From positions 186,001 through 250,000 of the forward strand of contig NZ_BMJM01000004.1 in assembly GCF_014643455.1 (NCBI RefSeq): 64,000 nucleotides of DNA, read 5' to 3'. The position numbers and the translations under genes are program-made. Positions within the stretch are counted from its first letter, which is position 1. Every line of letters starts with the position of its first letter. This document shows, one piece after another, positions 40,784-49,595 of the stretch. Below the pieces are notes generated by a model. That model had not been told where the DNA came from and searched no databases. It worked only from the letters and a program-made list of their open reading frames with translations. This DNA comes from Sandarakinorhabdus glacialis. Its GTDB lineage: Bacteria > Pseudomonadota > Alphaproteobacteria > Sphingomonadales > Sphingomonadaceae.

Positions 40784-41824
40784 TTAGAGGCTGACATGGC
40801 GGATCTCGTTGCCGATGGTGACGGCCATGGTTTCGGCTTCGCGAGTGGGGAGGGTGCAGGTGGCGGGGCCTGTGCCGGGGGCGATGTGGCCGATCCAGGC
40901 GCGGAATTCGGTAAGTTGGCCGGCGGCGATGAGGGCGGGGGCGAATTCCTGGCCCTCGGGGGTCGGGCCGGTTTCGCAGAGGCGGGTGACCGTCGCCGCG
41001 CGCGAATCGCGGACGCTGCGGAGCTGGTCGGTGCGCGCGGTGACGGTGGGGCCGCCATCGAAGATATCGACGTAGTTGTCGTAGGTGAAGCCCTCCGCCT
41101 CGAGCATGGCAAGGGCGCCGCGGCCGCAGGCATGGGGTTGGCCGATGACGGCGCGGGCGCTGTCGGGGAGCAAGGCCGTGTAGATCGGCTGGGTCGGCAT
41201 CAGGTCGGCGATGAACTGGCTGCCATGGACGGCGTTGAAGCTGTCGGCCTCGGGGAAGGTCATGCCGAAGAACTTGCGGCCGAGCGCATCCCAGAACGGC
41301 GAGTTGCCGTCGTCGTCGAGGACGCCGCGGAGCTCGGCGAGCATCTTGTTGCCGAAGCGGGCGCGGTGGCCGGCGATGAACAGATAGCGCGAGCGGGAGA
41401 GCAGGCGACCGAGGCCGCCGGCGCGCAGATCCGGGTGGAGGAAGAGGCCGCCGACTTCGCTGGCGCCGTCGTGATCGGAAACCAGGCTGAGATACGGCAT
41501 GGCGAAAGTGCGGCCGAGTTCGCGCGAGCTCTGGCTGAGGGTGCCGAGCTTGTAGCTGTAGAAGGGCCAGCGCGCGCCGATGCGGCTGAAGACCATGCCG
41601 CAGCCGGCGATCCGTTGCGTCGAGGTTTGCTCGAGGATGAGGATGTAGAGCTCGTCGTCGGGGGCTTCCTCGAGCCGGGCGAAGCTGGCTTCGGACTTGG
41701 CGAGGCGCGCGGCGAGGCTGTCGCGGTCGGCGGGAAGGTTGGTGAAGCCGCCGCCGGTGAGTTTGGCGAGATCGAGCAAAGCATCGATGTCGGCGGTGCG
41801 CGCGGCGCGGACTTGCCAGGTCAT
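40784..41824 (-). CDS. astA: Arginine N-succinyltransferase
   Basis: First step of the pathway: transfers succinyl from succinyl-CoA to arginine. The 346-residue protein opens MTWQVRAARTADIDALLDLA, has the [19 protein letters not shown] acetyl-CoA-like loop, and TYDNYVDIFDGGPTV near its end. ATG 41824 overlaps the upstream M20 hydrolase stop as ATGA, so the two are probably translated together. Confidence 0.93.
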   Translation of the reverse strand: MTWQVRAARTADIDALLDLAKLTGGGFTNLPADRDSLAARLAKSEASFARLEEAPDDELYILILEQTSTQRIAGCGMVFSRIGARWPFYSYKLGTLSQSSRELGRTFAMPYLSLVSDHDGASEVGGLFLHPDLRAGGLGRLLSRSRYLFIAGHRARFGNKMLAELRGVLDDDGNSPFWDALGRKFFGMTFPEADSFNAVHGSQFIADLMPTQPIYTALLPDSARAVIGQPHACGRGALAMLEAEGFTYDNYVDIFDGGPTVTARTDQLRSVRDSRAATVTRLCETGPTPEGQEFAPALIAAGQLTEFRAWIGHIAPGTGPATCTLPTREAETMAVTIGNEIRHVSL

Positions 41825-43107
41825 CGGACCCATCCGGATTGGGCGACACGCATGAGGATGAGGGCCGATAGTTGCGCGCGTTCGATGAGCGAATCAGCGC
41901 AGAGGAATTCCTGGGGGGAATGGATGGCGCCGCCGCGGGGGCCGAGGGTGTCGACGACCGCGAGGCCGGTGGCGGCGAGGTTGTTGCCGTCGCAGACGCC
42001 GCCGGTGTCGCGCCAGGCGATGGGCAGGCCGATGGCGGCGCCGCAAGTCCGGACGAGATCGAACAGGCGTTGCTGGTTGGCGTCGAGGGGTTTGGGCGGG
42101 CGGGCGAAGCTGCCGTGGATGTGGATGGCGACGTCGTGGGTGGCGGCTATTTCGGCGGCGAGCGTGTCGATGGCGGCGGCGGCGCGGGCCTGGGCGACGG
42201 GGTTCGACGGGCGCATGTTCCAGCGGAGCACGGCACTGTCGGGGACGATGTTGTTGGGGCCGCCGCCGTCGATCTTTGCCGGATTGACGCTGAGGTCGTC
42301 GGCGGTGAGGGCTTTCAGGCGCAAGGCGAGGTCGGCGGCGGCGAGAATGGCGTTGCGGCCTTTTTCGGGCTCGCGGCCGGCGTGGGCGGCGCGGCCGGTG
42401 ACGATTGCGGAGAAATTGCCCGAGCCTTTGCGCGCGCCGGCGAGGGTGCCGTCGGGGAGGGCGGGTTCGTAGGTGAGGCCGAGGTGGCAGCGATTGGCGG
42501 CTTCGATGAGCAGCGGCGCGGAGCCGGGGGAGGAGACTTCCTCGTCGCTGACGATGACGATTTCCCAGCCGAGGAGGGGAGCGAAGGGCGAGGCTTCGAA
42601 CGCGGATAGCGCGGCGAGCATGACGGCGAGACCGCCCTTCATGTCGGCGGTGCCGGGACCGTTCAAGGTGTCTGCGCCCAGCCATTGGCTGGTTTGGAAG
42701 GGGTGGTCGGCGGCGAAGACGGTGTCCATGTGGCCGGTGAGCAGGACGCGGACGGGGGCTTGGGAGCGCTTGGTGATGTGGAGGTTCTGGCCGTGGAGGA
42801 GCGGGCGTTCGGTGCCGGCGGTGTCGATGGCGGTTGCGGGGGCGGGATCGCGCAGGGTGGCGGTGCCGCCGAGGGGGGCGAAGGCGGCGAGGAGCTGGTC
42901 GGCGACGGCGACGAGGCCGGGGAGGTTGCGGCTGCCGCTGTTGATTGTGGACCAGGCCTCGACCTGGGCGAGCATGGTTTCGCGGTGGTGGGCGAGGCTG
43001 GCGACAGCCGCGGTCTCGCTGTCGCTGAGCGTGTTGCGGCTGGAAAGGACATCAAGCTGGGACACCGGGATGGCATAGCCGATGGGGCGCGAGGTCGCCA
43101 GCTGCAA
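41821..43107 (-). CDS. M20-family metallohydrolase in the ast cluster
   Basis: A 428-residue zinc hydrolase. The metal-ligand pattern is visible: GHMDTVF, GTADMKGG, VSDEEVSSPGS and the late GAIHSPQEF. Members include acetylornithine deacetylase and carboxypeptidase G2-type enzymes. The stop overlaps astA as ATGA, and no astE is visible, so it may provide the missing desuccinylase or deacylase step; this is inferred. The reading frame starts at TTG 43107, and GTG 43062 is an alternative. Confidence 0.85.
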   Translation of the reverse strand: MQLATSRPIGYAIPVSQLDVLSSRNTLSDSETAAVASLAHHRETMLAQVEAWSTINSGSRNLPGLVAVADQLLAAFAPLGGTATLRDPAPATAIDTAGTERPLLHGQNLHITKRSQAPVRVLLTGHMDTVFAADHPFQTSQWLGADTLNGPGTADMKGGLAVMLAALSAFEASPFAPLLGWEIVIVSDEEVSSPGSAPLLIEAANRCHLGLTYEPALPDGTLAGARKGSGNFSAIVTGRAAHAGREPEKGRNAILAAADLALRLKALTADDLSVNPAKIDGGGPNNIVPDSAVLRWNMRPSNPVAQARAAAAIDTLAAEIAATHDVAIHIHGSFARPPKPLDANQQRLFDLVRTCGAAIGLPIAWRDTGGVCDGNNLAATGLAVVDTLGPRGGAIHSPQEFLCADSLIERAQLSALILMRVAQSGWVR

Positions 43108-43277
43108 TGTGATTCAACGAACATCAGACATGCCATGTGATATATGAAACGCGAAAGCATGGTTTCGATACGCCGCATCACGGCTTGACCGCGGCGCGAA
43201 GTCCTGCCCTATGTTTAACAACAGGAACGGCCGTGACAGGGCGAACGCCCGCATGCGCCAACCGAAGGGGAAGTTTT

Positions 43278-44783
43278 TTGGCCAATTGGCGGATCAAGTC
43301 GCTCGATACGATTCTGGCGACGGCGGAGAAGAAACCACTGACCCGGTCGCTGGGGGCGTTTCAGCTGACCATGCTCGGCATCGGCGGCACTATCGGTACC
43401 GGCATCTTCGTCCTGACCGCCAGTGCCGCGACCAAGGCCGGTCCGGCGATGATGATCAGCTTTGCGATCGCCGGTTTCGTCTGTTTCCTGACCGCGCTGG
43501 CTTATGCCGAATTATGCGCGATGATCCCGGTTTCGGGGTCGGCCTATACTTTTACCTATGCCACATTCGGTGAAATCCTCGCCTGGATCGTCGGCTGGGC
43601 GTTGGTGCTCGAATATGCCATCGCCGCGAGTGCGGTCGCGGTGGGCTGGTCGGGCTATATGGTCGGCCTGGCGGAGCGCTTCCTGGGGGCGAATATCCCC
43701 GACGTGCTGGTTCATGGCCCATTCGACAAGGACCCGGGGCTGGTCAATTTGCCGGCGATGTTCATCGCGCTGGCGATGGCAGCGTTGCTGATCGTCGGGA
43801 CCAAGGAAAGCGCGCGTTTCAACGCAGTGCTGGTGATGATCAAGATCGCGGCGCTGTTGATGTTCCTGGTGCTGGCAATGCCCGAGATGAACTTCGCGAA
43901 TTTCTCGCCGTTCATGCCGCGCGGGTTCTTTGCGCACGAGATCGTCGATCCGCACAATGCCAAGCTGATGATCTCGGTGGGCGTGTCGGCGGCGGCGGCG
44001 ACGATCTTTTTCGCCTTTGTCGGCTTCGATGCCGTGTCGACCGCAGCGGAGGAGACGATCAATCCGAACCGCAACATCCCGATCGGACTGATCGGCGCGC
44101 TGGGCGTATCGACCGTATTGTACATGCTGGTGGCGGCGGCGGCGACGGGTTCGGTCGGCGCCGACCCCATGGGCAATCTGGCGCGGTCGAACGAGGCGCT
44201 TGCCTATGTGCTGCAGGAGATCGGCTATGGCTGGGGCGGCAATCTGCTGGCGATCGCTGCGGGGCTGGCGCTGCCGTCGGTGATCCTGACGTTGATGTAC
44301 GGCCAGACGCGCATCTTTTTCGTCATGGCGCGCGACGGCCTCCTGCCGCCGGTGCTGTCGAGGATCCATCCCAAATTCCAGACGCCGCATGTCATCACGG
44401 CGTTGACCGGGGGCTTCGTGGCGGTGTTCGCATCGTTCTTCCCGGTGGAATCGCTGGCGGAGATTTCCAATTCGGGCACGCTGCTGGCCTTTATGATGGT
44501 CGCGATCGGCGTCCTTGTGTTGCGTCGCCGCGATCCCGATCGCAATCGGCCGTTCCGCACGCCCGTGGTATGGGTCACGGCGCCGCTGGCAGCCGCGGGC
44601 TGTGCCTTCCTGTTCTTCTCTTTGTCAAACTATACGCTGATGCTCTTCGTCGGCTGGGTGATCATCGGGCTGGTGATTTATTTCAGCTACAGCCGCAGTC
44701 GTAGCCATCAGGGGCGCGGCTTGACCGAAGTTCATGAACTCGATGACGACGTGCCGACGCCGCCGGCACAACCGCTGGTTTGA
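43278..44783 (+). CDS. APC-family amino-acid permease
   Basis: A 501-residue inner-membrane transporter with about twelve helices. LTRSLGAFQLTMLGIGGTIG and the IGTGIFVLTA turn are the usual N-terminal substrate region, and FFAFVGFDAVSTAAEETINP marks helix six. TTG 43278 is chosen because GGGGAAG lies just before it and it gives the family length; the frame extends to 43137 with unrelated sequence. Divergent from the ast genes, it may import arginine or a related amino acid. Confidence 0.88.
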   Translation: MANWRIKSLDTILATAEKKPLTRSLGAFQLTMLGIGGTIGTGIFVLTASAATKAGPAMMISFAIAGFVCFLTALAYAELCAMIPVSGSAYTFTYATFGEILAWIVGWALVLEYAIAASAVAVGWSGYMVGLAERFLGANIPDVLVHGPFDKDPGLVNLPAMFIALAMAALLIVGTKESARFNAVLVMIKIAALLMFLVLAMPEMNFANFSPFMPRGFFAHEIVDPHNAKLMISVGVSAAAATIFFAFVGFDAVSTAAEETINPNRNIPIGLIGALGVSTVLYMLVAAAATGSVGADPMGNLARSNEALAYVLQEIGYGWGGNLLAIAAGLALPSVILTLMYGQTRIFFVMARDGLLPPVLSRIHPKFQTPHVITALTGGFVAVFASFFPVESLAEISNSGTLLAFMMVAIGVLVLRRRDPDRNRPFRTPVVWVTAPLAAAGCAFLFFSLSNYTLMLFVGWVIIGLVIYFSYSRSRSHQGRGLTEVHELDDDVPTPPAQPLV

Positions 44784-44793
44784 GGCGGACGTA

Positions 44794-44836
44794 AAAAAGG
44801 GAGTGACTGCAGGATTTGCAGTCACTCCCTTTTTTT
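44794..44836. terminator. Strong bidirectional terminator
   Basis: A 19-base perfect stem from 44794-44812 to 44818-44836 around a five-base loop (GGATT), with A and T runs on both sides. It lies between the convergent permease and kinase genes, ten bases before a family A repeat. Confidence 0.95.
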
Positions 44837-44846
44837 GTCGACGGCG

Positions 44847-44891
44847 GGACCCTCCCCCGACCCCTCCCTTGAAAAAGGGAGGGAGGAAGAT
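44847..44891. repeat. Palindromic repeat, family A copy 4
   Basis: GGGACCCTCCCCCGA, then CCCTCCCTT-GAAA-AAGGGAGGG, then AGGAAGA. It follows a strong terminator, at the end of the kinase gene. Confidence 0.8.
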
Positions 44892-44893
44892 GT

Positions 44894-45883
44894 TCAGCCG
44901 AGGCGGGCTTTTACCAGCGCCTTGAGGTCGGCTTCGGGACGGGCGCCGTAGTGGGTGATGACTTCGGCGGCGGTGATGCAGCCGACGCGGGCGCAATCGG
45001 GGAGCGAGCGGCCTTCGACGAGGGCGGCCATGAAGCCGCCGGCGAACATGTCGCCGGCGCCGGTGGAATCGACGACCTTGGCGACTTTTTCGCCCGAGAT
45101 GACGTGGCGGTTGCCGCCTTCGAGGACGATGGCGCCTTCGCTCGAGCGGGTGATGACGGCAATGGCCGTGTGCTTGGCGAGCTCGGCCATGGCTTCTTCG
45201 AGGTTTTTCGTCTGGTAGAGCGCGCAGACTTCGTGCTCGTTGCCGAACATCAGGTCGACGTGGCTGGCAAGCAGCTCCTGGAAATCCGCGCGGTGACCTT
45301 CGACGCAGAAGACGTCGGAGAGGGTGAAGGCGACCTTGCGATTGTTGGCGCGGGCGACGGCGATGGCCTTTTTCATCGCGGCGCGCGGCACCAGTGGATC
45401 CCAGAGATAGCCTTCGAGGTAGAGGATCTCGCTGGCGGCGACGCTGTCGGCGTCGAGATCGGCTTCGCTGAGTTCCTGGCAGGCGCCGAGATAGGTGTTC
45501 ATCGTGCGGTCGCCATCGGGGGTGACGACGATCAGGCAGCGGCCGGTGGGGGCGCCGCCGGTCGAGGCAGCGGTGGTGTAGGAGACGCCCGAAGCGCGGA
45601 TGTCATGGGCGAAGACGGCGCCGAGCTGGTCGTCGGCGACGCGGCCGACGAAGGCCGGGCGGGCGCCGAGGGCGGCCATGCCGGCAACGGTGTTGGCGGC
45701 CGAGCCGCCGCTGATCTCGCGGCCCGAACCCATTGCGGCGTAGAGGGTCTCGGCTTCGTCCGCGGGAATCAGGCGCATCGAACCTTTGGCGATACAGCGT
45801 TCCGACAGGAATTCCGGCGGTGCGGTGGTGATGACATCGACGAGCGCGTTGCCGATGGCGATGACATGATTTCGGGCGGTCAT
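44894..45883 (-). CDS. PfkB-family carbohydrate/adenosine kinase
   Basis: A 329-residue kinase. NALVDVI at the start, GGSAANTVAGMAALG as the substrate region and VVDSTGAGDMFAGGFMAAL as the anion hole and catalytic base are typical of the adenosine-kinase branch of PfkB proteins. ATG 45883 fits; the frame to 45928 is an extension. Together with the AMP nucleosidase earlier it would fit adenosine salvage, though ribokinase-like substrates are also possible. Confidence 0.9.
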   Translation of the reverse strand: MTARNHVIAIGNALVDVITTAPPEFLSERCIAKGSMRLIPADEAETLYAAMGSGREISGGSAANTVAGMAALGARPAFVGRVADDQLGAVFAHDIRASGVSYTTAASTGGAPTGRCLIVVTPDGDRTMNTYLGACQELSEADLDADSVAASEILYLEGYLWDPLVPRAAMKKAIAVARANNRKVAFTLSDVFCVEGHRADFQELLASHVDLMFGNEHEVCALYQTKNLEEAMAELAKHTAIAVITRSSEGAIVLEGGNRHVISGEKVAKVVDSTGAGDMFAGGFMAALVEGRSLPDCARVGCITAAEVITHYGARPEADLKALVKARLG

Positions 45884-45998
45884 TTGGCAGCCTTGGTTGG
45901 TTGGACGCGGTGTTTCTAGTCGCAACATCGCACCGCGTCATCCCCTTCGGCGGCTTGGGACGGCTTGCCCGCGTGCGGTGAGCGGTTATGGATGCGAC

Positions 45999-46376
45999 AT
46001 GGTAAAAATTTCTGCTCTGCCGCGCCGAATTTTTCTGTCGGTGATGGTCTCGGGGTTGGCGGCATGCGCGACGACACCGCCCCCGCCCCCGCCGCCGCCG
46101 ATCGCGCCGCCGGCGCCGCCGCCGCCGGGGCTGGGGCTGATCATCGGCAGCGCGGCGCCGGGGGTGATCGCGTTGCTCGGCGCGGCTTCGCTCGATCGCA
46201 GCGAAGGCCCGGCGCGGCAGTTGCAGTTTGTCCGGCCGCCGTGCGTGCTCGATGTGTTTCTGTATCCGGGGGCGAATGGCGTGCCGTTGGTGCGCACGGC
46301 GGCGGCGCGCAAGGCGGATGGGAGCCGGATCGATCCGGGGGTTTGCCTGGGGTTGATTACGCCGGTTAGGCGGTAG
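45999..46376 (+). CDS. Proline-rich lipoprotein
   Basis: A 125-residue protein whose signal sequence ends in the lipobox SGLAAC, so the mature part is probably attached to a membrane. After it comes a proline-rich stretch (TTPPPPPPPPIAPPAPPPPG), a short hydrophobic segment and a conserved-looking C-terminus with two cysteines. No domain was recognised. The proline tract may be a spacer through the periplasm or peptidoglycan. Confidence 0.7.
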   Translation: MVKISALPRRIFLSVMVSGLAACATTPPPPPPPPIAPPAPPPPGLGLIIGSAAPGVIALLGAASLDRSEGPARQLQFVRPPCVLDVFLYPGANGVPLVRTAAARKADGSRIDPGVCLGLITPVRR

Positions 46377-46395
46377 GACTTTTCTGGACGCGGGG

Positions 46396-46455
46396 GACCC
46401 CCACCCCGCTCGGCGACGGCGCCGAGTCGCCCTCCCCGCAAGGGGGAGGGAATTA
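46396..46455. repeat. Palindromic repeat, family B copy 3
   Basis: GACCCCCACCCCG, a CTCGGC-GACGGC-GCCGAG hairpin, then CCTCCCC-GCAA-GGGGGAGG and GAATTA. It lies between the lipoprotein gene and the end of the convergent small membrane protein gene. Confidence 0.8.
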
Positions 46456-46674
46456 GAAGATGCCGCCGCCTAGCGTCAGGCGGAGGGCGCCGATGACGAT
46501 GACGACGATGTTGAGGTTGCGGCCGACGTTGCTTTTCGACATCGCGCCGAGGGCGAGGCCGATCACGGCGACGGGGATGATCACCCAATTGGCCCAGCCG
46601 AGGAATGGCAGGAAGGCCGGGATGGCGAGCAGGAGCGCCGTGAGGCCGATGAGTATCGAGAGAATGTTGAGCAT
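46453..46674 (-). CDS. Small membrane protein of unknown function
   Basis: A 73-residue protein with hydrophobic stretches at about residues 3-25 and 28-46 and a third weaker one near the end (NLNIVVIVIGALRLTLG). It has a KSNVGRN loop, and no domain is recognised. It resembles short DUF4190-like or hypothetical sphingomonad membrane proteins. Its function is unknown. Confidence 0.65.
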   Translation of the reverse strand: MLNILSILIGLTALLLAIPAFLPFLGWANWVIIPVAVIGLALGAMSKSNVGRNLNIVVIVIGALRLTLGGGIF

Positions 46675-46807
46675 GGCAAATGATATGGCACGATTTGCCG
46701 GTGCGACAAGGGCGACACGTCGCGGTGGACTTGCCGGGGCGTCGAATCGGGGTTAACGTAAACGTCAACCGCTGCGAAAGTGGCCAGCGTTTCTGGGGAG
46801 ATCGACG

Positions 46808-48016
46808 ATGGATCTGAATTTTTCGGCTGAAGATGTTGCCTTTCGCGACGAGGTCCGCAGCTTCATCAAGGACAGCTATCCGGCCTCGCTCAACGGCAAG
46901 ATCGACGAGGGCGAAGAGCTTTCGAAGGAAGATTTCCTGAGCTGGCACAAGGTGCTGGCCAAGAAGGGCTGGATCGCACCGGCGTGGCCGACGCAATATG
47001 GCGGCACCGGCTGGACCAGCGTGCAGCGCTATATCTGGTCGGAAGAAACCGCGCGCGCCGATGCCGTGCGTTTGATGCCGTTCGGGCTGAGCATGGTCGG
47101 GCCGGTGATCTATACTTTCGGCACGCCCGAGCAGAAGGAGCGTTTCCTGCCCGGTATCCTGTCGGGCGATGTCTGGTGGTGCCAGGGGTATTCGGAGCCG
47201 GGCGCTGGTTCGGATCTGGCGAATCTGCGGACTAAGGCCGAGCGTTTCACCGGCGACGACGGCAAGGAATATTACCGCGTCAATGGTCAGAAGACCTGGA
47301 CGACGATGGCGCAGCATGCCGATTGGGGGTTCTTCCTGGTGCGCACCGATGCGACGGTGAAGGCGCAGGAAGGCATTTCGTTCCTGCTCATCGACATGAA
47401 GTCGCCGGGCATCACCGTGCGGCCGATCATCACGCTGGGCGGCGAGCATGAAGTCAACGAAGTCTGGTTGGAGGACGTGATCGTTCCTGTCGACCAGCGC
47501 ATCCATGAAGAGAACAAGGGCTGGACCTGCGCCAAGTTCCTGCTGGCGCATGAGCGTACCGGGATTGCCGGTGTTGCGTCGTCGAAGCGCGGTGTCGAGC
47601 GGATCAAGAACATCGCGCGTGCCGAGCTCGACGAGGGCGAGGCGTTGCTGGCCAACCCGTTCTTCAAGCGCAAGATCGCCGAGCTCGAGGTCGATTTGTC
47701 GGCGCTCGAGTTCACCGAGTTGCGGACGTTGGCGGGCGAGTCTTCGGGCAAGGGGCCAGGGCCGGAATCGTCGCTTTTGAAGATCAAGGGCACGGAGATC
47801 CAGCAGCGGATCACCGAGCTGGCGCTCGAGGCGGCCGGACATTACGGCGCGCCTTATTATCGCGGTTTCGGCGAGGGCGACAACGAGCACCCGATCGGCC
47901 CCGATTATTCGCATCGCACCGCGCCGACGTATTTCAACATGCGCAAGACCAGCATTTACGGCGGATCGAACGAAATCCAGCGCAACATCATCGCGAAGAT
48001 GGTGCTGGGACTCTAA
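46808..48016 (+). CDS. Acyl-CoA dehydrogenase, PimC-like large subunit
   Basis: A 402-residue flavoenzyme. SEPGAGSDLANLRTKAER is the FAD/substrate loop, and FNMRKTSIYGGSNEIQRNII is the C-terminal signature. GGGGAG precedes the ATG. It and the next gene, another acyl-CoA dehydrogenase, form a two-gene unit like pimeloyl-CoA dehydrogenase large and small subunits. Whether the substrate is a dicarboxylic or another acyl-CoA is not shown by the sequence. Confidence 0.9.
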   Translation: MDLNFSAEDVAFRDEVRSFIKDSYPASLNGKIDEGEELSKEDFLSWHKVLAKKGWIAPAWPTQYGGTGWTSVQRYIWSEETARADAVRLMPFGLSMVGPVIYTFGTPEQKERFLPGILSGDVWWCQGYSEPGAGSDLANLRTKAERFTGDDGKEYYRVNGQKTWTTMAQHADWGFFLVRTDATVKAQEGISFLLIDMKSPGITVRPIITLGGEHEVNEVWLEDVIVPVDQRIHEENKGWTCAKFLLAHERTGIAGVASSKRGVERIKNIARAELDEGEALLANPFFKRKIAELEVDLSALEFTELRTLAGESSGKGPGPESSLLKIKGTEIQQRITELALEAAGHYGAPYYRGFGEGDNEHPIGPDYSHRTAPTYFNMRKTSIYGGSNEIQRNIIAKMVLGL

Positions 48017-48118
48017 ACTAGAACAACAGGTTGTGCCGGCGCAGGGGTGCGACTCCCCTTCGCCGGCATTTTGCGTAATGATGTGGCGCCTGCACGGCGC
48101 GCCCCGGGGAGATTGACC

Positions 48119-49249
48119 ATGGATTTCAACACCACCGACGAACAGACGATGCTGCGCGACACGGTTTCGCGCTATCTCGCCGATACCTACAGCTTCGATG
48201 CGCGGATGAAGACGGTACACTCGGGCGCCGGCTGGAACCCGGCAGTGTGGAAGGCCTTTGCCGAGGAGCTCGGCATCCTGGGAGCGCCTTTTGCCGAAGC
48301 GCATGGCGGGCTTGGTGGCGGCGCGATCGAGAACATGATCGTCATGGAAGAGTTCGGCCGGGCGCTGGTCATCGAGCCTTATTTGCCGACCGTGGTCATC
48401 GCCGGCGGGGCGTTGAAGGCGACGGGCGGCGCGCTGGCCGATGCGGTGATTCCGGAAATCATTGCGGGCAATGCGATCATCGCCTTTGCCTATGCCGAGC
48501 CGCAGGGGCGCTACAATCTCGCCGATCTGCGGACGACGGCGAAGAAGGACGGCGGCGGCTATGTGCTCAACGGGCACAAGTCGGTGGTCTATTCGGCGCC
48601 CTATGCGACGCATTTGCTGGTGACGGCGCGCACGGGTGGCTCGCAGCGTGAGACCGCCGGCGTGTCGCTGTTCCTCATCCCGGCCGATACCAAGGGTGTC
48701 GTGCGGCGTGATTATCCGACCGTCGATGGCTCGGCAGCGTCGGAAATCTATTTCGAGAATGCCGCGATCGGCGCCGACATGCTGATCGGCGCCGAGGGCG
48801 AGGCGTTTGCGCTGGTCGAGCAGATCGTCGACGAAGCGACGGCAGCCGTGTGCGCCGAAGCCTGCGGCGTGACCCGCGTGCTGCACGCGACGACGCTCGA
48901 TTATGCCAAGCAGCGCAAACAGTTCGGCAAGGCGATCGGCGAGTTCCAGGTTATCCAGCATCGCCTCGTCGACATGTTCATGGAAGTCGAGCAGGCGGTG
49001 TCGATCACGCTGATGGCGACGTTGAAGCTGGATACGGCGGAACGTGCGCAGGCGGTCTCGGCAGCGAAGTCCAAGGTCGGCAAGGCGTGCAAGTTCACCG
49101 GTCAGAACGCAGTGCAGATCCATGGCGGGATCGGGATTTCGAACGAGTTGGCAGTCGGGCATTATTTCAAGCGCTCGACGATGATCGAGAGCCAGTTCGG
49201 GTCGGTTGATCATCATTTGCGCCGGTATGAGCGGATTTCGATCGGGTAG
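48119..49249 (+). CDS. Acyl-CoA dehydrogenase, PimD-like small subunit
   Basis: A 376-residue partner, more divergent than the first. It opens MDFNTTDEQTMLRDTVSRYL and has LDYAKQRKQFGKAIGEFQVI and QIHGGIGISNELAVGHYFKR as family marks. ATG 48119 has GGGGAG before it. The two genes are 102 bases apart and likely co-transcribed, which supports a heteromeric dehydrogenase. Confidence 0.9.
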   Translation: MDFNTTDEQTMLRDTVSRYLADTYSFDARMKTVHSGAGWNPAVWKAFAEELGILGAPFAEAHGGLGGGAIENMIVMEEFGRALVIEPYLPTVVIAGGALKATGGALADAVIPEIIAGNAIIAFAYAEPQGRYNLADLRTTAKKDGGGYVLNGHKSVVYSAPYATHLLVTARTGGSQRETAGVSLFLIPADTKGVVRRDYPTVDGSAASEIYFENAAIGADMLIGAEGEAFALVEQIVDEATAAVCAEACGVTRVLHATTLDYAKQRKQFGKAIGEFQVIQHRLVDMFMEVEQAVSITLMATLKLDTAERAQAVSAAKSKVGKACKFTGQNAVQIHGGIGISNELAVGHYFKRSTMIESQFGSVDHHLRRYERISIG

Positions 49250-49277
49250 AAGGGCCTCCGGCGGCTGGGCCTTGGCC

Positions 49278-49319
49278 CCAGACCCCAGTTTCAAGGGTCG
49301 CTGAAATTGGGTCGTCTGG
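49278..49319. repeat. Long imperfect inverted repeat after the acyl-CoA dehydrogenases
   Basis: CCAGACCCCAGTTTCA pairs with TGAAATTGGGTCGTCTGG around an eight-base loop, with one mismatch and one bulge. It has no T run after it, so it could be an mRNA-end stabiliser or a remnant of a mobile repeat. It lies 28 bases after the stop. Confidence 0.55.
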
Positions 49320-49490
49320 TCCGGCGGTTTTGGCGGTGCGCGCGCCTTGACCGTCGTTTGGTAAACTCGTGCAATCGCCCTGCGTCCGGTACTGCCTGCT
49401 GTTGTGCCGGGTTGTCCTCAGTCCGATCCTGACCGTCGCAGAATGTCAAATTTCTTTACACTTCCGGGTCTTGTGCGAAGCGCAGTATGT

Positions 49491-49518
49491 GAATTTGTTG
49501 TTTCATAACAACGAATTC
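49491..49518. promoter_or_regulatory. Inverted repeat upstream of the PEP-CTERM gene
   Basis: GAATTTGTTG and CAACGAATTC are symmetrical (nine of ten bases) around eight bases. It is 78 bases before the gene start in the AT-rich promoter region, so it is a candidate operator. Confidence 0.45.
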
Positions 49519-49595
49519 GAAAGACCGGATCAAGTCGGCATAAATCTTGCTTTATAAGTGTTGGGGCGGCTTTGCGCTCAGCAGGGGTAATATTC

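Noticed and set aside
46079-46130. A CCG-rich tract considered as a microsatellite
   Set aside because: It is in frame and encodes the proline-rich spacer of the lipoprotein.
45986-49294. An 1102-codon open frame on the minus strand
   Set aside because: It is antisense to the acyl-CoA dehydrogenase pair and the lipoprotein gene and has an arginine- and histidine-rich product with no domain. High GC keeps stops rare in this frame.
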